The position numbers and the translations under genes are program-made. The notes beneath the pieces were generated by a model, which saw only the letters and a list, made by a program, of their open reading frames with translations, searched no databases and was not told the DNA's origin. From Ruminococcus sp. CAG:254 (GTDB taxonomy: Bacteria; Bacillota; Clostridia; Oscillospirales; Ruminococcaceae), in the NCBI GenBank assembly GCA_000433635.1, contig HF997908.1, forward strand, positions 1 to 33,141: a DNA stretch of 33,141 nucleotides, written 5' to 3'. Positions 31,100-33,141 of this stretch are shown here, one piece after another; position 1 is the stretch's first letter; every line of letters begins with the position of its first letter.

Positions 31100-31344
31100 C
31101 TATTTTTTAGCTAAAATCATGCTTTTCTCTTTTCTGAACAAATTTCACATGGCTGTTTTGCACATATTCAACAATTATCAGCCACATTTTTTGTGATTCG
31201 TTGCAAATGCCGATTCTTTTTTAGCTAATTTTTTTGATTTTCACAACTAATTTCCTCGCTATTCGCCTGTTGAATTGTAAAATTTCTAAAATTGCAGGCG
31301 GCTGCCCTTGACAAATTGGACAGGTTTGATATAATTTAGTTAAA
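31072..31344. promoter_or_regulatory. Repeated TTTTAGCTAAAA-type palindromes (candidate LacI-family operators)
   Basis: Four related sites: TTTTAGCTTA at 31072-31081 (over the GH5 operon -10), perfect TTTTAGCTAAAA at 31105-31116 (next to the -35), TTTTAGCTAATT at 31219-31230, and TTTAGTTAAA at 31335-31344 at the LacI gene's own -10/start region. Their placement fits repression of the GH5 operon and autoregulation. The rest of 31017-31412 is AT-rich and shows nothing else I recognise. Confidence 0.7.
31308..31335 (+). promoter_or_regulatory. Promoter of the LacI-family gene
   Basis: TTGACA (31308-31313), 16-nt spacer, TATAAT (31330-31335), overlapping the fourth palindrome. Confidence 0.88.
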
Positions 31345-31412
31345 ATTAAATTTAAAAAGATGCGGATGCAGGGGTAATTTCTCCGCTTGCATTCCAAAAG
31401 GATGTGACTTAC

Positions 31413-32462
31413 TTGGCAAAAGCCGTTCGGATGTCCGATATCGCAGAACAACTACAAATCAGTACTGTAACCGTTTCCAAAGCACTGGCGGGAAAAGATG
31501 GCGTCAGCGAAGAATTGCGGAAAAAAATACAGAAACTTGCGGTAGAAATGGGCTATCAGTTTCAAAAAAATAAGCAGGAACAGACGCCCTGCTATACCAT
31601 TGGTATCATTACCTCCTACCGCTATATTGAAAAAGGACAGTCTTTTTACTGGGCAATGTATGAGCGTGTGCTGTTTCATCTTTCACAGGGCAATCACATC
31701 GGCATTTTGGAAGTCATTTCAGAATCCGCTGAACAAACCTGTACAATGCCCCGTTTGATTGCAGAAAATCGGATTCAAGGCTGCATCGTCATAGGAAAAT
31801 TTTCACTCTCCTACTATAAGATGCTGGAACAAGCTTCTGTTCCATGCTTAGTTTTAGATGCGTTTCAAGCAGAATTGCAGCAGGATTCCGTCATTTCAGA
31901 CGGCTATTATGGCATGTATCTCATGACCAAACATCTCCTGCAAGCTGGCCACAGAGAAATTGCCTTTGTCGGCTCTATCGAAGAAACCAGCAGCATTTTA
32001 GACCGCTACTATGGCTACTGCCGTGCCATGCGGGAAGCTGGCATTCTCGTGACAGAAAAACAAGTGCTGCCTGACCGAGATGCTGAGGGAAAAATTGCAA
32101 TCTCTCTCGAAAAACTCTCTAAAATGCCAACTGCATTTGCCTGCAACTGCGATTCGACTGCTTATATCTTGATCAGTCTCCTACAAAAAGCTGGCTTTTC
32201 CATTCCAAATGATATTTCTGTTGTTGGATTTGATGATTTTATTTTTGCAGAACTGGCAAATCCGCCAATCACTACATATGCAGTTGATATGAATTTAATG
32301 TCAAAAAAAGGCGTGCGGCAGCTATTAGCTCGCATTAAAAACCCTGCAATACCCATCCGGCATATTGTTGTCAGCGGAACGATGATTCATCGAAAGAGCG
32401 TCCGGAATCTGCCACTCGCAGAGCCTGCATCACTTACATCAAAAGAAGGGAATCCAGCATGA
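31413..32462 (+). CDS. LacI-family transcriptional regulator
   Basis: A 349-residue sugar-responsive regulator. The N-terminal helix-turn-helix MSDIAEQLQISTVTVSKALAGKDGVS and hinge helix (KKIQKLAVEMGYQ) are followed by a periplasmic-binding-protein-like ligand domain (IGIITSYRYI, GCIVIG, HREIAFVGS, FACNCDSTAYILI, DISVVGFDDFIFAELANPPITTYAVD). The start is probably TTG at 31413 with AAAAGGA about 10 nt upstream; a GTG at 31404 sits too close to that site. It is divergent from the two GH5 genes and is likely their repressor, with a mannan- or manno-oligosaccharide-derived inducer as a guess. It overlaps the ABC-F gene by four nt (ATGA). Confidence 0.93.
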   Translation: MAKAVRMSDIAEQLQISTVTVSKALAGKDGVSEELRKKIQKLAVEMGYQFQKNKQEQTPCYTIGIITSYRYIEKGQSFYWAMYERVLFHLSQGNHIGILEVISESAEQTCTMPRLIAENRIQGCIVIGKFSLSYYKMLEQASVPCLVLDAFQAELQQDSVISDGYYGMYLMTKHLLQAGHREIAFVGSIEETSSILDRYYGYCRAMREAGILVTEKQVLPDRDAEGKIAISLEKLSKMPTAFACNCDSTAYILISLLQKAGFSIPNDISVVGFDDFIFAELANPPITTYAVDMNLMSKKGVRQLLARIKNPAIPIRHIVVSGTMIHRKSVRNLPLAEPASLTSKEGNPA

Positions 32463-33141
32463 TTTTATTATCTGCACAAAATCTTTCAAAAACTTATCTG
32501 GAACGAACCGTCTTGAATGACGTTTCGTTTTTTCTCAACGAAGGCGATCGGGTCGGCATTGTCGGCATCAACGGGACGGGAAAATCTACCTTGCTGCGGA
32601 TTCTTGCCGGTGTGGAAGAACCGGACAGCGGAACGGTCATCCGCACCAAAGGCATCCGGATTTCTTACCTGCCGCAAATTCCAGATTTTGCAGAACATGG
32701 CAGCATCTTAGAACAAGTCATGGCACACCTGCCGGCAGATTTGAAGTCGGCAAAAGAATTTGAAGCCAAATCCATTTTGCAGCAGCTTGGCATCTCCAAC
32801 GTGGACAGCGACATCAGTACACTTTCCGGTGGCGAACGGCGAAGAGCTGGCATTGCGGCGGCATGGATTCAGCCCAGCGATGTCTTGCTTTTAGACGAAC
32901 CAACCAACCACATTGATTATGAAACGGTACAATTCTTGGAAGACCAGCTGAAAAAATATCGGGGTGCGATTGTCATGGTGACACATGACCGTTATTTTTT
33001 GAATCGCATTACAAACCAGATTGTGGAAGTTGACCGTGGAAAGTTATTCGTTTCCCGTGGAAATTATTCCGAATACTTAGAGCAGAAAGCTCAGCGGGAA
33101 GCCGATGCGGAAGCACAAGAACGAAAAAACCGCACGCTCTA
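32459..33141 (+). CDS. ABC-F family ATPase (Uup/YdiF-like), 3' end outside window
   Basis: A soluble tandem-ABC protein of the type that acts on ribosomes (translation factors, antibiotic protection, Uup). The visible 227 residues contain the first ABC domain: Walker A GINGTGKST (36-44), signature LSGGERRR (122-129), Walker B with VLLLDEPTNHID (142-153), and THDRYFLNRI (175-184), then the start of the Arm/linker region (YLEQKAQREADAEAQERK). No membrane domain is visible. The ATG overlaps the LacI-family stop, with AAGGGA upstream; the coupling with a sugar regulator is odd and may simply reflect gene order. Confidence 0.92.
   Translation, partial: MILLSAQNLSKTYLERTVLNDVSFFLNEGDRVGIVGINGTGKSTLLRILAGVEEPDSGTVIRTKGIRISYLPQIPDFAEHGSILEQVMAHLPADLKSAKEFEAKSILQQLGISNVDSDISTLSGGERRRAGIAAAWIQPSDVLLLDEPTNHIDYETVQFLEDQLKKYRGAIVMVTHDRYFLNRITNQIVEVDRGKLFVSRGNYSEYLEQKAQREADAEAQERKNRTL

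Overview
The window looks like chromosomal DNA of a fibre-degrading gut or rumen Ruminococcus (Oscillospiraceae, Firmicutes). The basis is two secreted family-5 glycoside hydrolases with Thr-rich linkers and C-terminal dockerins (cellulosome-type enzymes), a GH25 lysozyme with a degenerate dockerin-like module, a class B sortase, strong AGGAGG ribosome sites, near-consensus sigma-A promoters (TTGACA-N16/17-TATAAT, often with an extended -10 TGnTATAAT) and a T-box in front of pheST. The species assignment is inference.

Region 1 (1-10245) is a nitrogen/redox locus. Read leftward from about 7750 there is a four-gene flavin/iron-sulfur dehydrogenase complex: a 2Fe-2S ferredoxin subunit, a FAD/NAD(P) subunit with two four-Cys Fe-S motifs, a BFD-type 2Fe-2S subunit and a DadA/SoxB-like FAD subunit, followed by a nitroreductase. 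A separately promoted iron-dependent alcohol dehydrogenase comes next. Then comes an ornithine-cyclodeaminase-family protein followed by an ammonium transporter cut by the window edge. Two AraC-type regulators and a small unknown gene lie divergently. The gene content suggests oxidation of an amino acid or opine-like compound (for example ornithine to proline to pyrroline-carboxylate) with ammonia handling; the substrate is not proven. Intrinsic-terminator-like hairpins lie between promoter and start codon in at least two of these transcripts, which suggests control by attenuation.

Region 2 (10245-16312) holds a stretch without an intact gene that contains a promoter, a promoter-proximal terminator and a possible broken ORF. 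It then holds a lipoprotein, a decayed partial copy of the nnrD 3' end, intact nnrD (NAD(P)H-hydrate dehydratase), a class B sortase with a Thr-rich stalk, the GH25 lysozyme, and a DUF1294/unknown membrane gene pair.

Region 3 (16320-25750) is mostly housekeeping: a Phe T-box riboswitch (specifier TTC), pheS, pheT, a small membrane protein, a secreted BspA-like leucine-rich-repeat protein, a DUF6465 protein, an HU protein, ClpB and a ribbon-helix-helix protein upstream of clpB.

Region 4 (25870-33141) is a mannan-type polysaccharide locus. Two tandem dockerin-bearing GH5 enzymes lie divergent from a LacI-family regulator, with repeated TTTTAGCTAAAA-like palindromes in the shared control region. 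The LacI gene overlaps an ABC-F ATPase gene cut by the right edge.
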